Below are positions 8,391 through 16,020 of a stretch of 64,000 nt of DNA, piece by piece. Location of the stretch: the NCBI GenBank assembly GCA_900552135.1, contig URYN01000003.1, positions 1 to 64,000 of the forward strand, read 5' to 3'. Positions within the stretch are counted from its first letter, which is position 1. Every line of letters starts with the position of its first letter. The translations under genes and the position numbers were made by a program. A model generated the notes under the pieces. The model was given only the letters and a program-made list of their open reading frames with translations, was not told the DNA's origin and searched no databases. This DNA is from an uncultured Clostridium sp. (GTDB taxonomy: Bacteria > Bacillota > Clostridia > TANB77 > CAG-508).

Positions 8391-8431
8391 GTGCTAATTG
8401 TTTAACTACAATTAGCACACATCCCCTTTTA
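8391..8431 (+). terminator. Terminator of the peptide-resistance operon
   Basis: A perfect 11-bp inverted repeat, GTGCTAATTGT (8391-8401) and ACAATTAGCAC (8408-8418), is followed by a T run after a short CCCC. A second, weaker hairpin with a T run lies at about 8437-8468. Confidence 0.65.
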
Positions 8432-8552
8432 TTTTCGAGAGTCTATATGAAAATGTAGGCTCTTTATTAGAATAAAAATTTCTAAAAACTAATGTAATTT
8501 TTCAAAAAGTGTGGTAAAATCAATAGAAAACAAATTTTAGGAAGTGAAACAA

Positions 8553-8819
8553 ATGACAGAAACAGAATTAAAAAGATTTACTATTAGTCTAATTAAAAGC
8601 AAAGAAAAAGAAAACGAAGATTATATAAGATATTCATATTATGAGCTAAAAGTAAAAGACAACTTGTCAGAAGGAGAAATTGATGAGGTATTAAGAATAA
8701 GTAGAGATTATTTTGAAAACAAAGGATATAAAGTTTATTTTACAAATGCAGAATTTGAATATCAAAATGCCAAAAGAAAAGTAGAAATTAATGAATATAT
8801 GATAGCTTTTAAAGAATGA
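8553..8819 (+). CDS. Small cytosolic protein of unknown function
   Basis: An 88-residue, highly charged protein with predicted alternating helices and two strands (YKVYFTNAEFEY). I do not recognise a family. ATG 8553 is chosen because AGGAAGTG at 8539-8546 gives good spacing; the in-frame GTG at 8544 is part of that site. The next gene follows after 12 bases, so the two form an operon. Confidence 0.6.
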   Translation: MTETELKRFTISLIKSKEKENEDYIRYSYYELKVKDNLSEGEIDEVLRISRDYFENKGYKVYFTNAEFEYQNAKRKVEINEYMIAFKE

Positions 8820-8831
8820 GAGGAAAATGAA

Positions 8832-9089
8832 ATGAATCAATACACATATTTTGCATTAGGTATAGTATTAGGAATTAGTTTAGCAGTTTATTATTTTATG
8901 AATAGGGAAGAAAAGATAGAGAAGAGGATTGTGTTAGATCAACAAATATATTCAACTCCTAAATTAGATAAAACAATGGAAAATGTTGTTGATAAAATAA
9001 ATTTAAAAATAAAAGAATTTAAGAGAGAATTAACTGAGGAAGAAAAGAATGAAATAATAAAACAATGCTATCAAGAAAAATTTTTATAA
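8832..9089 (+). CDS. Small single-pass membrane protein of unknown function
   Basis: An 85-residue protein with one N-terminal membrane segment (YFALGIVLGISLAVYYF, about 5-21) followed by a charged, helical cytoplasmic-type tail. GAGAGGAAAATG-type ribosome binding site. It sits 12 bases after the previous small gene and before a strong terminator. No family recognised. Confidence 0.6.
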   Translation: MNQYTYFALGIVLGISLAVYYFMNREEKIEKRIVLDQQIYSTPKLDKTMENVVDKINLKIKEFKRELTEEEKNEIIKQCYQEKFL

Positions 9090-9120
9090 GTAAAAAGAAT
9101 TTATTAATATTATAAAAAAA

Positions 9121-9153
9121 CTTGCTCTGATTGAAACAGAGCAAGTCTTTTTT
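9121..9153 (+). terminator. Bidirectional terminator between convergent genes
   Basis: CTTGCTCTG (9121-9129) pairs with CAGAGCAAG (9137-9145), followed by TCTTTTTT on this strand and preceded by A7 that gives a U run on the other strand. Confidence 0.85.
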
Positions 9154-9160
9154 ACAAGAA

Positions 9161-9790
9161 CTAATTTTTTAAAAACTTATCTAAAACTTTTTCAAGTTCA
9201 GAATATTTTATAGGTTTTTCTAAATAATCATCAAAACCTAAATCATCAACAAAATGTTTTCTAGCATTTTTAGTAATTGTATGTATAACTACAGGAGTGT
9301 TAAAATTATTAAGAGCTCTTAACTTCTGCAATAATTCTGGACCACCATAACTTTTTAGATAAATATTGTTTGTAAAAATAATATCATATTTACAACCATT
9401 TTTTATTCTATCATAGACATCAATACCTGTAGTAACAATATCTGCTGAAATTCCAAAATTCATTAACATTGTGCGAGTTAGTTTTGAAGAAAAACTATCA
9501 TAATTACCAATTAAAGCTTTTTTACCTTCAAATTTTCCATTATATTTTTCTGGAATTTCAGAAAATTTAAAAGGATGTAGTTTTAAAGATTCAAATTCTT
9601 TTTCTTCTAATATTCGTGCCGAATTTTTTAGCCTTGTAATTTCATTATTAAGAAAAGAAATTTTACTTTCTTTTTGTGAAATAGTGTTATTTAGTTTAGC
9701 TAATTTATTATTATAGGTATTTATCTTATAAAATAATATGATTATAAGAACAAAAAATACAATGCTAAGACCAATAAAAAAATACAACAT
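9161..9790 (-). CDS. Membrane-anchored coiled-coil protein with degenerate receiver domain
   Basis: A 209-residue protein: membrane segment at about 3-22, coiled coil at about 25-68, then a receiver-like fold from about 88. The usual phosphoacceptor position is Asn rather than Asp (YDIIFTNNIYL where receivers have a hydrophobic run then D), while the later LEKPIKYSELE keeps the Lys-Pro of beta5. It therefore probably cannot be phosphorylated and may act by protein contact at the membrane. Divergent from the XRE gene at 9952. The partner is unknown. Confidence 0.7.
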   Translation of the reverse strand: MLYFFIGLSIVFFVLIIILFYKINTYNNKLAKLNNTISQKESKISFLNNEITRLKNSARILEEKEFESLKLHPFKFSEIPEKYNGKFEGKKALIGNYDSFSSKLTRTMLMNFGISADIVTTGIDVYDRIKNGCKYDIIFTNNIYLKSYGGPELLQKLRALNNFNTPVVIHTITKNARKHFVDDLGFDDYLEKPIKYSELEKVLDKFLKN

Positions 9791-9906
9791 TTTTCATGAA
9801 TTCCTTTCTATAAATTTTAATAAAAATACTGGGATTTTTAAAGTATTTCATTATAATAGAAAAATGTTTGGGCTATATACTTCATTGTGAATATTGCTAC
9901 AAAATT

Positions 9907-9930
9907 ATACCATACTAAAAAGAATGGTAT
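9907..9930. promoter_or_regulatory. Inverted repeat in a divergent promoter region
   Basis: ATACCAT (9907-9913) and ATGGTAT (9924-9930) form a 7-bp inverted repeat with a 10-bp spacer between the divergent receiver-like gene and the XRE regulator. A repressor operator is plausible but unproven. Confidence 0.35.
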
Positions 9931-9951
9931 TAGAAAGTGTGGTGATATATA

Positions 9952-10209
9952 ATGAAGTTAATAGATATTTTTCGCAAAAATGTAAAATATTATAGATTTA
10001 TGCAAAACTATTCTCAAGAAAGATTAGGGGAGTTGTCTGGCTTAAGTACACATTATATATCAGATATTGAACAAGGAAAATACAGTCCATCAATTCCTAC
10101 TATTGAAAATATAGCAAAAGCACTTGATGTAGATCCTTATTTGCTTTTTATTGCCAATCCAAAAGCAAATAAACTAGAGCCAAGAGTCGATATTCATCGA
10201 AAAAAGTAA
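9952..10209 (+). CDS. XRE-family transcriptional regulator
   Basis: An 85-residue DNA-binding protein. Residues about 6-62 form a Cro/C1-type helix-turn-helix (QERLGELSGLSTHYISDIEQ with the recognition helix around 30-42), followed by a typical 'PSIPTIENIAKALDVDPYLLF' end, split here by the family pattern. There is no separate sensor domain. An inverted repeat lies just upstream, so autoregulation is likely. It is divergent from the pseudo-receiver gene at 9161-9790 and may control it. Confidence 0.88.
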   Translation: MKLIDIFRKNVKYYRFMQNYSQERLGELSGLSTHYISDIEQGKYSPSIPTIENIAKALDVDPYLLFIANPKANKLEPRVDIHRKK

Positions 10210-10256
10210 TTGCTATAAGTATATAGTAATACTTTTTTACAAATAATCAATACAAT

Positions 10257-10271
10257 CGACAAAACTTGTCA
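10257..10271. promoter_or_regulatory. Inverted pair of Spo0A-box-like sites
   Basis: TCGACAA and TTGTCA face each other across 3 bases. Each half resembles the 0A box core (TTTGTCRAA or its complement TTCGACAAA). The site lies 120 bases before the second XRE gene. A Spo0A-like regulator is encoded at 13619-14347. Matches this short occur by chance in AT-rich DNA. Confidence 0.35.
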
Positions 10272-10391
10272 AAAATCGCCACTTTTTTATTACTATTCAG
10301 TATTATACCATAAAAACACTAAATGGGACAAATAAGTTACATATTTTTTATCTAATTTATGGAAAAATAAGTTTGTTAAGAGGTGTTTTAA

Positions 10392-10649
10392 ATGGAGAAT
10401 AACGAAAATTTAAAGGCATTATTATCAAAAGATTATATGCCTATTATATACAAAAATATAAAAAAGTATAGAAAAGAAAGTGGAATGTCATTAATGGAAG
10501 TAGCCGAAATATTGGATATGTCCCACGATTATTTAAGAAGAATTGAATCACTAAATGATGAAGTAAAAACATGCTCATTAAAATTGTTGATTAAATTTAG
10601 TATTTTATTTGATAAAAAATTAGATGACTTTTTAAAAGAGGAAGAGTAG
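10392..10649 (+). CDS. Small XRE-like helix-turn-helix protein
   Basis: An 85-residue protein with a Cro/C1-like helix-turn-helix (about 17-72): an RKESGMSLMEVAEILDMSHD stretch, then DYLRRIES as the recognition helix. It ends in FDKKLDDFLKEE, as in XRE regulators with a fixed 'IPLDEL' type end. AGAGGTG gives the ribosome binding site. A terminator follows immediately, so it is monocistronic. It is a second regulator of the same fold as the one at 9952, with little sequence identity. Confidence 0.75.
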   Translation: MENNENLKALLSKDYMPIIYKNIKKYRKESGMSLMEVAEILDMSHDYLRRIESLNDEVKTCSLKLLIKFSILFDKKLDDFLKEEE

Positions 10650-10673
10650 GTTAGCGTAGTGCTAATCTTTTTT
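10648..10673 (+). terminator. Intrinsic terminator
   Basis: GGTTAGC (10649-10655) pairs with GCTAATC (10661-10667), followed by TTTTTT, right after the XRE stop codon. Confidence 0.75.
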
Positions 10674-10729
10674 GTTTTATAAAAAGCAATATATTAAGGG
10701 ATAAAGGAGAAAAATAGACTGGTTAAAAC

Positions 10730-10758
10730 TTTACAAAATTTACATAATATGTTATAAT
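10730..10758 (+). promoter_or_regulatory. Sigma-A type promoter of the CYTH-LysR operon
   Basis: TTTACA (10730-10735), a 17-bp spacer and TATAAT (10753-10758), 27 bases before the CYTH start codon. Confidence 0.7.
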
Positions 10759-10785
10759 TTAAGAGTGATACTGTAAAGGAGATAT

Positions 10786-11361
10786 ATGAAGTTGAGTAAT
10801 GAAATAACAGTCAAATTAAAATGTACTGTAGAAGAAATATGCAAAATATTAGAAAGCAAAGGATTTCAATTTGTAGAAAGATATTTACTGGACGATATTT
10901 ATTATATACCGAATACAATTAATATAAAGAATATGTCAGAACGAGATATATTAAGTAAAGCAATAATTTTACGAAATGTTGAAGGATACATTCCAAACAA
11001 ATATAGGGAAAGTAAACTAACATATAAGAAAAAAGAAATTGATCAAGAAGGAAATATAGTAAAACAAAGTAAAGTTGATTGTAAAATTATAGATTCAAAT
11101 GACGGAAAAAAATTTTTAGAAGCAATTGATTATAAAGCAATTATGCAAATTAAGGAAATTGATTATCTTTATAAGAAAAACGAATTACAAATATGTATAA
11201 AAGATGTACTAAATGGTGATAAGCTAATTGAGATTGAAGAAAATGAACAATTAGATACAATAGATAAAATAAAATGTGAATTGGAAAAATTAGATATTCC
11301 AATTGATTGTAATGATTATTTTATTAAAAAAGCTGAAATAGAATTAAGAAAGATTTTATAG
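10786..11361 (+). CDS. CYTH-domain protein (class IV adenylate cyclase or triphosphatase-like)
   Basis: A 191-residue cytosolic protein with features of the CYTH triphosphate tunnel fold: an N-terminal NEITVKLK strand in place of the ExExK motif, LRNVEG and KLTYKKKE strands with basic residues lining the tunnel, and a late LIEIEENE acidic pair. CYTH proteins hydrolyse or cyclise triphosphates. The first motif is incomplete (E-I-T rather than E-x-E), so activity is uncertain. It is 12 bases upstream of a LysR regulator and shares its promoter. The combination suggests a regulatory or sensing role, which is inference. Confidence 0.65.
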   Translation: MKLSNEITVKLKCTVEEICKILESKGFQFVERYLLDDIYYIPNTINIKNMSERDILSKAIILRNVEGYIPNKYRESKLTYKKKEIDQEGNIVKQSKVDCKIIDSNDGKKFLEAIDYKAIMQIKEIDYLYKKNELQICIKDVLNGDKLIEIEENEQLDTIDKIKCELEKLDIPIDCNDYFIKKAEIELRKIL

Positions 11362-11373
11362 GAGCGTGGTTGT

Positions 11374-12243
11374 ATGTCAAATATAAATTTGAATTTATAT
11401 AGAATATTTTGTAAAGTTGCACAGTCAAAAAGTTATTCAGAGGCAGCAGAAAAACTAGGATTATCAGTTCCAAATGTTAGTACACAAATATCAAACCTTG
11501 AGGAACAATTAAATTTAAAACTTTTCAATAGAGAAAGTAAAGGAGTAACATTAACAGTAGATGGACAAGAACTTTATGATATAGTAAATAAATCAATATC
11601 TAGTTTTGATTTTGCCGAAAAAATGGCAAAAGATAAGAATGATATGGAATGTGGATGTATAAAAATAGGATGCCCATCTCATTTTACAAGCTATTTTTTG
11701 ATGGAAAAGGTAGAAAAAGTAAAAAAAGATTTTCCAAAACTTAATGTAGAAATAATATGTGAAGTAGATACAAATAAAATGTTGGAACTATTACACAATC
11801 ATAAAATTGATTTTGCAATAACAGATACAGAAATAAATAGCAGTAATGTAGAAGTAAAAGAGTTATTAACAATAAATAATATATTTGTTTCAAAAGCACC
11901 ACTAAAAATTTCTGATGTAAAAGAATTGGAAAATTTGAATTGTATTTTAAACCTAGAAAATACAAAAGCTACGCAACAGTTAAAAGAAATACTGAAAAAA
12001 AGTAATATTTCTATACATGCAGATATGATGTGTGATGCAACAGAAATAAGAGTTGAAGCAGTAAAAAGAAATATGGGAATAGCATACGTTATAAAAGAGG
12101 CTGTAAAAAAAGAACTAAATAATAAGGAACTATATGAAGTTGAATTACCAATAAAATTGCCAAATATAAAATTAAATTTAATTTATTTAAGTGGAGAGCT
12201 TACTAAAATAGACAAGAAGTTTATAAAAGAATATTTGAAATAA
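11374..12243 (+). CDS. LysR-family transcriptional regulator
   Basis: A 289-residue LysR regulator. Residues 1-60 form the winged helix-turn-helix (NLYRIFCKVAQSKSYSEAA, then LSVPNVSTQISNLEEQL and LFNRESKGVTLT), followed by a linker helix and a substrate-binding domain from about 88 (IKIGCPSHFTSYFLM). The start ATG has a GGAGCG site in the end of the upstream gene. LysR proteins usually control a divergent or neighbouring gene; none is divergent here, so the CYTH partner or the radical SAM gene downstream are the nearest candidates. Effector unknown. Confidence 0.93.
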   Translation: MSNINLNLYRIFCKVAQSKSYSEAAEKLGLSVPNVSTQISNLEEQLNLKLFNRESKGVTLTVDGQELYDIVNKSISSFDFAEKMAKDKNDMECGCIKIGCPSHFTSYFLMEKVEKVKKDFPKLNVEIICEVDTNKMLELLHNHKIDFAITDTEINSSNVEVKELLTINNIFVSKAPLKISDVKELENLNCILNLENTKATQQLKEILKKSNISIHADMMCDATEIRVEAVKRNMGIAYVIKEAVKKELNNKELYEVELPIKLPNIKLNLIYLSGELTKIDKKFIKEYLK

Positions 12244-12253
12244 TAAAATTATA

Positions 12254-12278
12254 AATACCCTATTTCTAGGGTATTTTC
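12254..12278 (+). terminator. Intrinsic terminator after the LysR gene
   Basis: AATACCCTA (12254-12262), loop TTTC, TAGGGTATT (12267-12275), then TT and CC. Confidence 0.75.
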
Positions 12279-12397
12279 CATTTTATGTTAAATAAAAATT
12301 AAATGATGTTAAAAATTTAGAAATAGTCTTCATTATAAAAACAATGTATAATATTAGTGTATAAAAAGAGATATTATATAAGAAAAGAGGATTTATA

Positions 12398-13579
12398 ATG
12401 AAGAAAAAGGTTTGTTGGAAAATTACAACTAAATGTAATCAAGGATGCAAATATTGTTTTGGATTTAATAATATACCAAATCTACCTTTTGAAGAAAATG
12501 AAAGAGTATTAAATCATTTAATTGTTAGTGGGATAAACCATATTACTTGGACTGGAGGAGAAGCAGTATTATATCCAAGAGTAAATGAATTAATGAGAGA
12601 ATCAAAAGAAAGAGGATTATATAATAAATTAGTAACGAACGGAATTTACTTATCAAAGAACGATAACGAATATGTAGAAGATATTTTAAATACTTTGGAT
12701 GAAATTAATTTGTCTATAGATTCAATAGAAAATGATATAAATGTAGCATTAGGAAAAGAAAATAATCATTTAGAAATAATAAAGAATTTATTAGAAAAAA
12801 CAAAAAACAAAAACATCAAGGTTGGAATAAATACTGTTGTTAGTAAACTTAATGTAGATAAATTAGAGGAATTAGGAGAATTTCTAGATAACTATCAAAT
12901 TGAAAAATGGAAATTTTTAAAATTTATGCCAATTAGAGAAAGAGCAGAGAAGAATGAGAAAGAATTTGAAGTTGATGAAAGCATATTAGAAAATAGTATA
13001 AAAAATCTAAAAGTATTTAAAAACATAAAAAAAGTTGAATATAAAAAACAAAGTGAGTTTGAAAAGAGTATTGTGATAATTCCTAATGGAGATATATTGC
13101 AAACACAAAATGGAAAAGATCATTATTTTGGAAATGCTTTGAAAGAAGAAATAATAGATTTTGATAAAATATTTTCAAACGGAAAGATTAGAACCTTAGT
13201 TGCATACAATGATGAAAGTGTTAGAGAAAATATTATCAATTTAATAAAAGGATTAGAATATGTTGATTTAGTAGGTGTTGCAACTAATGGAAATGATGCG
13301 TATAACAAAATTATTGATTTGAAACCAGAAATGGTATTTGCTGGATATAATATGCCAGATATCAATGGTCTAGAAATTGCAATAAAAACAAAAGAAAATA
13401 AAAATATTGAAACACCAATTTTTAATATTTTTAATGATAAAAATGACATTCCAGAACAAGAACTACAAAAAACTATAAATGTTATAGGAAATAAATTAAA
13501 TGCCCTTATACAAGAACCTTATGAGAATAGAGTAGAAGATATTATAAAAGATTATAAAGAATACAAATATAAAAAATAA
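12398..13579 (+). CDS. Radical SAM enzyme fused to a degenerate receiver domain
   Basis: A 393-residue two-domain protein. The N-terminal part (about 1-255) is a radical SAM domain with the 4Fe-4S motif CNQGCKYC (Cys 14, 18, 21) and the SAM-binding TGGEAVLYP. It continues with INTVVSKLN and EKWKFLKFMPI, a pattern shared with viperin-like enzymes, but also seen in other radical SAM families. The C-terminal part (about 268-370) is a receiver fold (LVAYNDES, PEMVFAGYNMPDINGLE) in which the phosphoacceptor Asp is Gly, so it should not be phosphorylated. A fusion of these two domains is unusual. Substrate unknown. A bidirectional terminator separates it from the convergent Spo0A-like gene. Confidence 0.8.
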   Translation: MKKKVCWKITTKCNQGCKYCFGFNNIPNLPFEENERVLNHLIVSGINHITWTGGEAVLYPRVNELMRESKERGLYNKLVTNGIYLSKNDNEYVEDILNTLDEINLSIDSIENDINVALGKENNHLEIIKNLLEKTKNKNIKVGINTVVSKLNVDKLEELGEFLDNYQIEKWKFLKFMPIRERAEKNEKEFEVDESILENSIKNLKVFKNIKKVEYKKQSEFEKSIVIIPNGDILQTQNGKDHYFGNALKEEIIDFDKIFSNGKIRTLVAYNDESVRENIINLIKGLEYVDLVGVATNGNDAYNKIIDLKPEMVFAGYNMPDINGLEIAIKTKENKNIETPIFNIFNDKNDIPEQELQKTINVIGNKLNALIQEPYENRVEDIIKDYKEYKYKK

Positions 13580-13581
13580 AA

Positions 13582-13640
13582 AAATGAGAAATAAGTTTTA
13601 TTTGTTAGTATAAACAATTTACTTATTTCTCATTTTTTTT
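13582..13640. terminator. Bidirectional terminator between convergent genes
   Basis: A perfect 15-bp inverted repeat (13582-13596 and 13621-13635) with A and T runs on the outer flanks. It overlaps the stop codon of the minus-strand Spo0A-like gene. Confidence 0.8.
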
Positions 13641-14347
13641 AATCTTAAATATGTAACAAATGTTGATATAAAATATTTAGGTGTTATCGGATCTTTGGTT
13701 AAATCAAAGAACTTCATTATAGGTTTGGAAGCATTATAGTTTTTATATCTGTTAAAAGGAATTAAAGAACTCCTTATTCCATCTCGTATTTCACGAGGAC
13801 TAATACCATATTCTAAAGCAACATTTAAAAACAAATCATCTAATGAATTAAACTTATGTGGATAGTAGTAATATTGAAATATTGCTGACTTTAGATAATG
13901 GCAACCATTTGAATTTACATTGAAATCCAATGGCAATAGATACATATTTAATTCTTCTTCTGTTAAGTCCGTTACCTTAAATTCTAATTTCATTTGGTTG
14001 ATTGTGTTAAGCAATTTTTCGTTGTCAAAGGGCCTATAAAGAAACTGATAAACTTTTGATACATTTTCTATAAGGAATGGCTTGTATGGCTCGCTTATAG
14101 TTAAAATTGTATTCTTTTTTCTTTTCTCGATAGGAGAAATAGATAGCCTATCAATTATTTCAAGAGTTTTTATATCTGTGAAATTTGAATCTAAAATAAA
14201 AATGTTTGGCTCAATTTCCAAATATTTTTTTATCGTAGAACTGCCATCATTGGTGCTTTCGATTTTAAAACCCTTTTCATTTGCAAGAAATTGGCAGCTT
14301 GCTGAATTACGTTGTATATCAGTATCTGCAATAAGGATTTTAACCAT
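13619..14347 (-). CDS. Response regulator with Spo0A-like DNA-binding domain
   Basis: A 242-residue regulator. The receiver (about 1-120) keeps acidic residues at ADTD, the phosphoacceptor Asp in FILDSNF and Thr/Ser in beta4, but beta5 has RPF where KPF is normal. Residues about 135-242 match the Spo0A C-terminal sigma-contact and DNA-binding domain: LLPLDFNVNSNGCHYLKSAI, then ALEYGISPREIRDGIRSSL, and a final LRLKK. It is shorter and more divergent than housekeeping Spo0A, so it is likely a paralog carried by the element. Spo0A-box-like sequences lie upstream at 14448-14464. It may tie element genes to sporulation entry. Confidence 0.85.
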   Translation of the reverse strand: MVKILIADTDIQRNSASCQFLANEKGFKIESTNDGSSTIKKYLEIEPNIFILDSNFTDIKTLEIIDRLSISPIEKRKKNTILTISEPYKPFLIENVSKVYQFLYRPFDNEKLLNTINQMKLEFKVTDLTEEELNMYLLPLDFNVNSNGCHYLKSAIFQYYYYPHKFNSLDDLFLNVALEYGISPREIRDGIRSSLIPFNRYKNYNASKPIMKFFDLTKDPITPKYFISTFVTYLRLKKMRNK

Positions 14348-14751
14348 TTAAACAACCCCCAACAAATGTAATTATTAAAATACAACAATAGTATATCACA
14401 AAAATTATGTAAACACAATAAAATAAATGTAAAAAACAGGAAAAAATTTCGACAAATATCGACAATTCAATGCAAAAACACACCCTTTTACACCTCATTA
14501 CACCGTTTTTAACAAATAAACCTAAAACCATAGTAGTATGAGCTCGGGAACTTTATATTAAAGTTTAAAAGGAGCTACAAAAGCAGATTGAATAAATACA
14601 AAAGCAAATAAGTAAGGAACTTTTAAATTTTGATATAAAGGGGGAAGCGAAAATGTGAAGATAAAATAGATGATAACGGATATTAAAAACAATTAATACT
14701 CCTTTTGAACTTATTGATATAAATAATAAGTTCCTAGAATGAGGGAGTATT
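14348..14751. other. Gene-free stretch with two stem-loops and Spo0A-like boxes
   Basis: No convincing gene. It holds the promoter region of the minus-strand Spo0A-like gene; a nested stem-loop at 14541-14576 (AGCTC with GAGCT, AACTTTA with TAAAGTT); and a perfect 9-bp hairpin GAACTTATT (14707-14715) with AATAAGTTC (14725-14733) directly before the sigma-like gene. The first stem-loop could belong to a small RNA or to a transfer or attachment region of the element. Confidence 0.45.
14448..14464. promoter_or_regulatory. Tandem Spo0A-box-like sites upstream of the Spo0A-like gene
   Basis: TTCGACA (14448-14454) and ATCGACA (14458-14464) are direct repeats at 10-bp spacing, one helical turn. The first equals the complement of the TGTCGAA core of the 0A box. 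They lie about 100 bases upstream of the Spo0A-like start codon on the minus strand, suggesting autoregulation. Confidence 0.45.
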
Positions 14752-15153
14752 TTGTATATATTAAGCAATAAAGAGGAGGCAATGTTAAAGGTAATTGTAA
14801 AAAATACAAGAGTTGATTATTTTAGAAAAAATAAAAATGTTTTTAAAGAATTAAGCCTTGAAGAAGAAATTTTATATTCACAAGATAAAATGGAAGAAAA
14901 TTTAGAAATAAAAATGGATCAAGAATTTCAAGCCGAAAAGTTTGAATGTATTTTTCGTGATGAAATTTTGTCAGAAATAGCAGGAACGCTGACTTATAAT
15001 GAAAAGTTAGTGCTTTCTTTATATTATATTGAAAATAAATCAGATGAAGAAATCTCAAAAATATTATTCATAACTAAGTCAGGTGTTACTAAGAAACGAA
15101 ATAGAGCATTAGAGAAAATGAGAAAAAAATTTGAAAAAAGGAGAAAAATTTAA
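14752..15153 (+). CDS. Sigma-70 region 4-like regulator of the mobile element
   Basis: A 133-residue protein whose C-terminal half (about 75-125) is a sigma region 4 helix-turn-helix: LTYNEKLVLSLYYIENKSDE, then EISKILFITKSGVTKKRNRALEKMR. An upstream charged region replaces region 2, as in the small sigma-like proteins of Tn916-type and recombinase-flanked elements. TTG 14752 has GAGGGAG at 14741-14747; an in-frame ATG at 14782 has GAGGAGG but only 2 bases of spacing, so the start is uncertain. Its stop overlaps the next ATG by one base. It probably drives or regulates the element module downstream. Confidence 0.75.
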   Translation: MYILSNKEEAMLKVIVKNTRVDYFRKNKNVFKELSLEEEILYSQDKMEENLEIKMDQEFQAEKFECIFRDEILSEIAGTLTYNEKLVLSLYYIENKSDEEISKILFITKSGVTKKRNRALEKMRKKFEKRRKI

Positions 15154-15326
15154 TGTTTAATAATTATAATTTGACTGATGATGATGTTATTGGAATTCTA
15201 AATAAGTATGAAAACCTAATAAATAAATATAGTAGACTATATCCAGGTGGTCCAATAGATGAAGATTTAAAGGGAGAAATAATTGAAAAAATATATAAAA
15301 TATTAACAAAAAATAGAGAAAAATAA
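15153..15326 (+). CDS. Small element-encoded protein of unknown function
   Basis: A 57-residue frame starting at an ATG that overlaps the upstream stop (TAATG), so it is translationally coupled to the sigma-like gene. It is acidic and helical (DDVIGILNKYENLINKY, then a PGGPIDEDLKGEIIEKIYKI turn-helix). Small proteins at this place are usual in recombinase-bearing clostridial elements. No family recognised. Confidence 0.55.
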   Translation: MFNNYNLTDDDVIGILNKYENLINKYSRLYPGGPIDEDLKGEIIEKIYKILTKNREK

Positions 15327-15397
15327 AAAAATTTTAGAGTTTGTCCCTTTTACTATTTTTCAATCCGTTCTTAATAGGTAAGAAGGGAGGGAAAACA

Positions 15398-15550
15398 ATG
15401 CTAAAAGAATTAAAACTTTATTTAAAACAAAAAAAGAGGCAATTTATTGTAAAAAAACGTGTTATAGGTTTTAAAAAGAAAATTCTAAAATTACAAAAAG
15501 AAAAAGATGAGATGGAACGAAAAAGCTCATTAGGTTTGCCGATTCCTTAA
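15398..15550 (+). CDS. Small basic coiled-coil protein
   Basis: A 50-residue, strongly basic helical protein (many Lys in KLYLKQKKRQFIVKKRV and a KKKILKLQKEKDEMERK coiled-coil stretch). ATG 15398 is chosen because AAGGGAGGG at 15384-15391 precedes it; an upstream in-frame start at 15341 lacks a ribosome binding site. It may bind nucleic acid. Unknown function within the element module. Confidence 0.5.
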   Translation: MLKELKLYLKQKKRQFIVKKRVIGFKKKILKLQKEKDEMERKSSLGLPIP

Positions 15551-15589
15551 AGTGTTAGCAAAAAGTTAAGTAAAGGAGAAATTCAAAGG

Positions 15590-16018
15590 ATGAGCAAAAA
15601 AGGTGAGATAACAAAACTGTACTTTGTAGATAGAGAAATTCCAGCTACTATTGCAAGAAAATTAAATATTTCAAAAAGTGCAGTAACACAGGTTTTACAA
15701 AAAGATGATAGATATAAAAAAGAAAAAGAAGTAAGAAAAAAACAAAATAAGATAAGACACAATAAAAAAACTAAAGAAATTATTAAAAAAACAAGAAAAA
15801 TTAAACAATTTAAAAATAGAACAGAAGATTTAATATTAAAAAGAATGCACAATCAAGCTAGCCAAGAATTATCAAAAGGAAAGAGATTAAGTAATCTGGC
15901 ATACAGAAATTGGAATACATCAGCATATTCATATAATGAAGCTAAAAGAAGATATGAATTTAAAGAAGAGCTTGGAAGAAGTAATGATGTGCCAAAATAT
16001 ATTAAAATTGAGGTGTAG
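15590..16018 (+). CDS. Helix-turn-helix DNA-binding protein of the element
   Basis: A 142-residue basic protein. Residues about 6-42 look like a sigma-factor or Mor-type helix-turn-helix (ITKLYFVDREIPATIARKLN, then ISKSAVTQVLQKDDRY), in which short transposon regulators read their operator. The middle is extremely Lys-rich and helical, the C-terminus ends in RRYEFKEELGRSNDVPKYI. GGAG at 15574-15577 gives the start. It probably regulates excision or the recombinase genes; the next gene follows 2 bases later. Confidence 0.7.
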   Translation: MSKKGEITKLYFVDREIPATIARKLNISKSAVTQVLQKDDRYKKEKEVRKKQNKIRHNKKTKEIIKKTRKIKQFKNRTEDLILKRMHNQASQELSKGKRLSNLAYRNWNTSAYSYNEAKRRYEFKEELGRSNDVPKYIKIEV

Positions 16019-16020
16019 AA

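Noticed and set aside
14565..14768. Minus-strand frame before the sigma-like gene
   Set aside because: Overlaps the hairpin and the plus-strand ribosome binding site; product is low-complexity hydrophobic.
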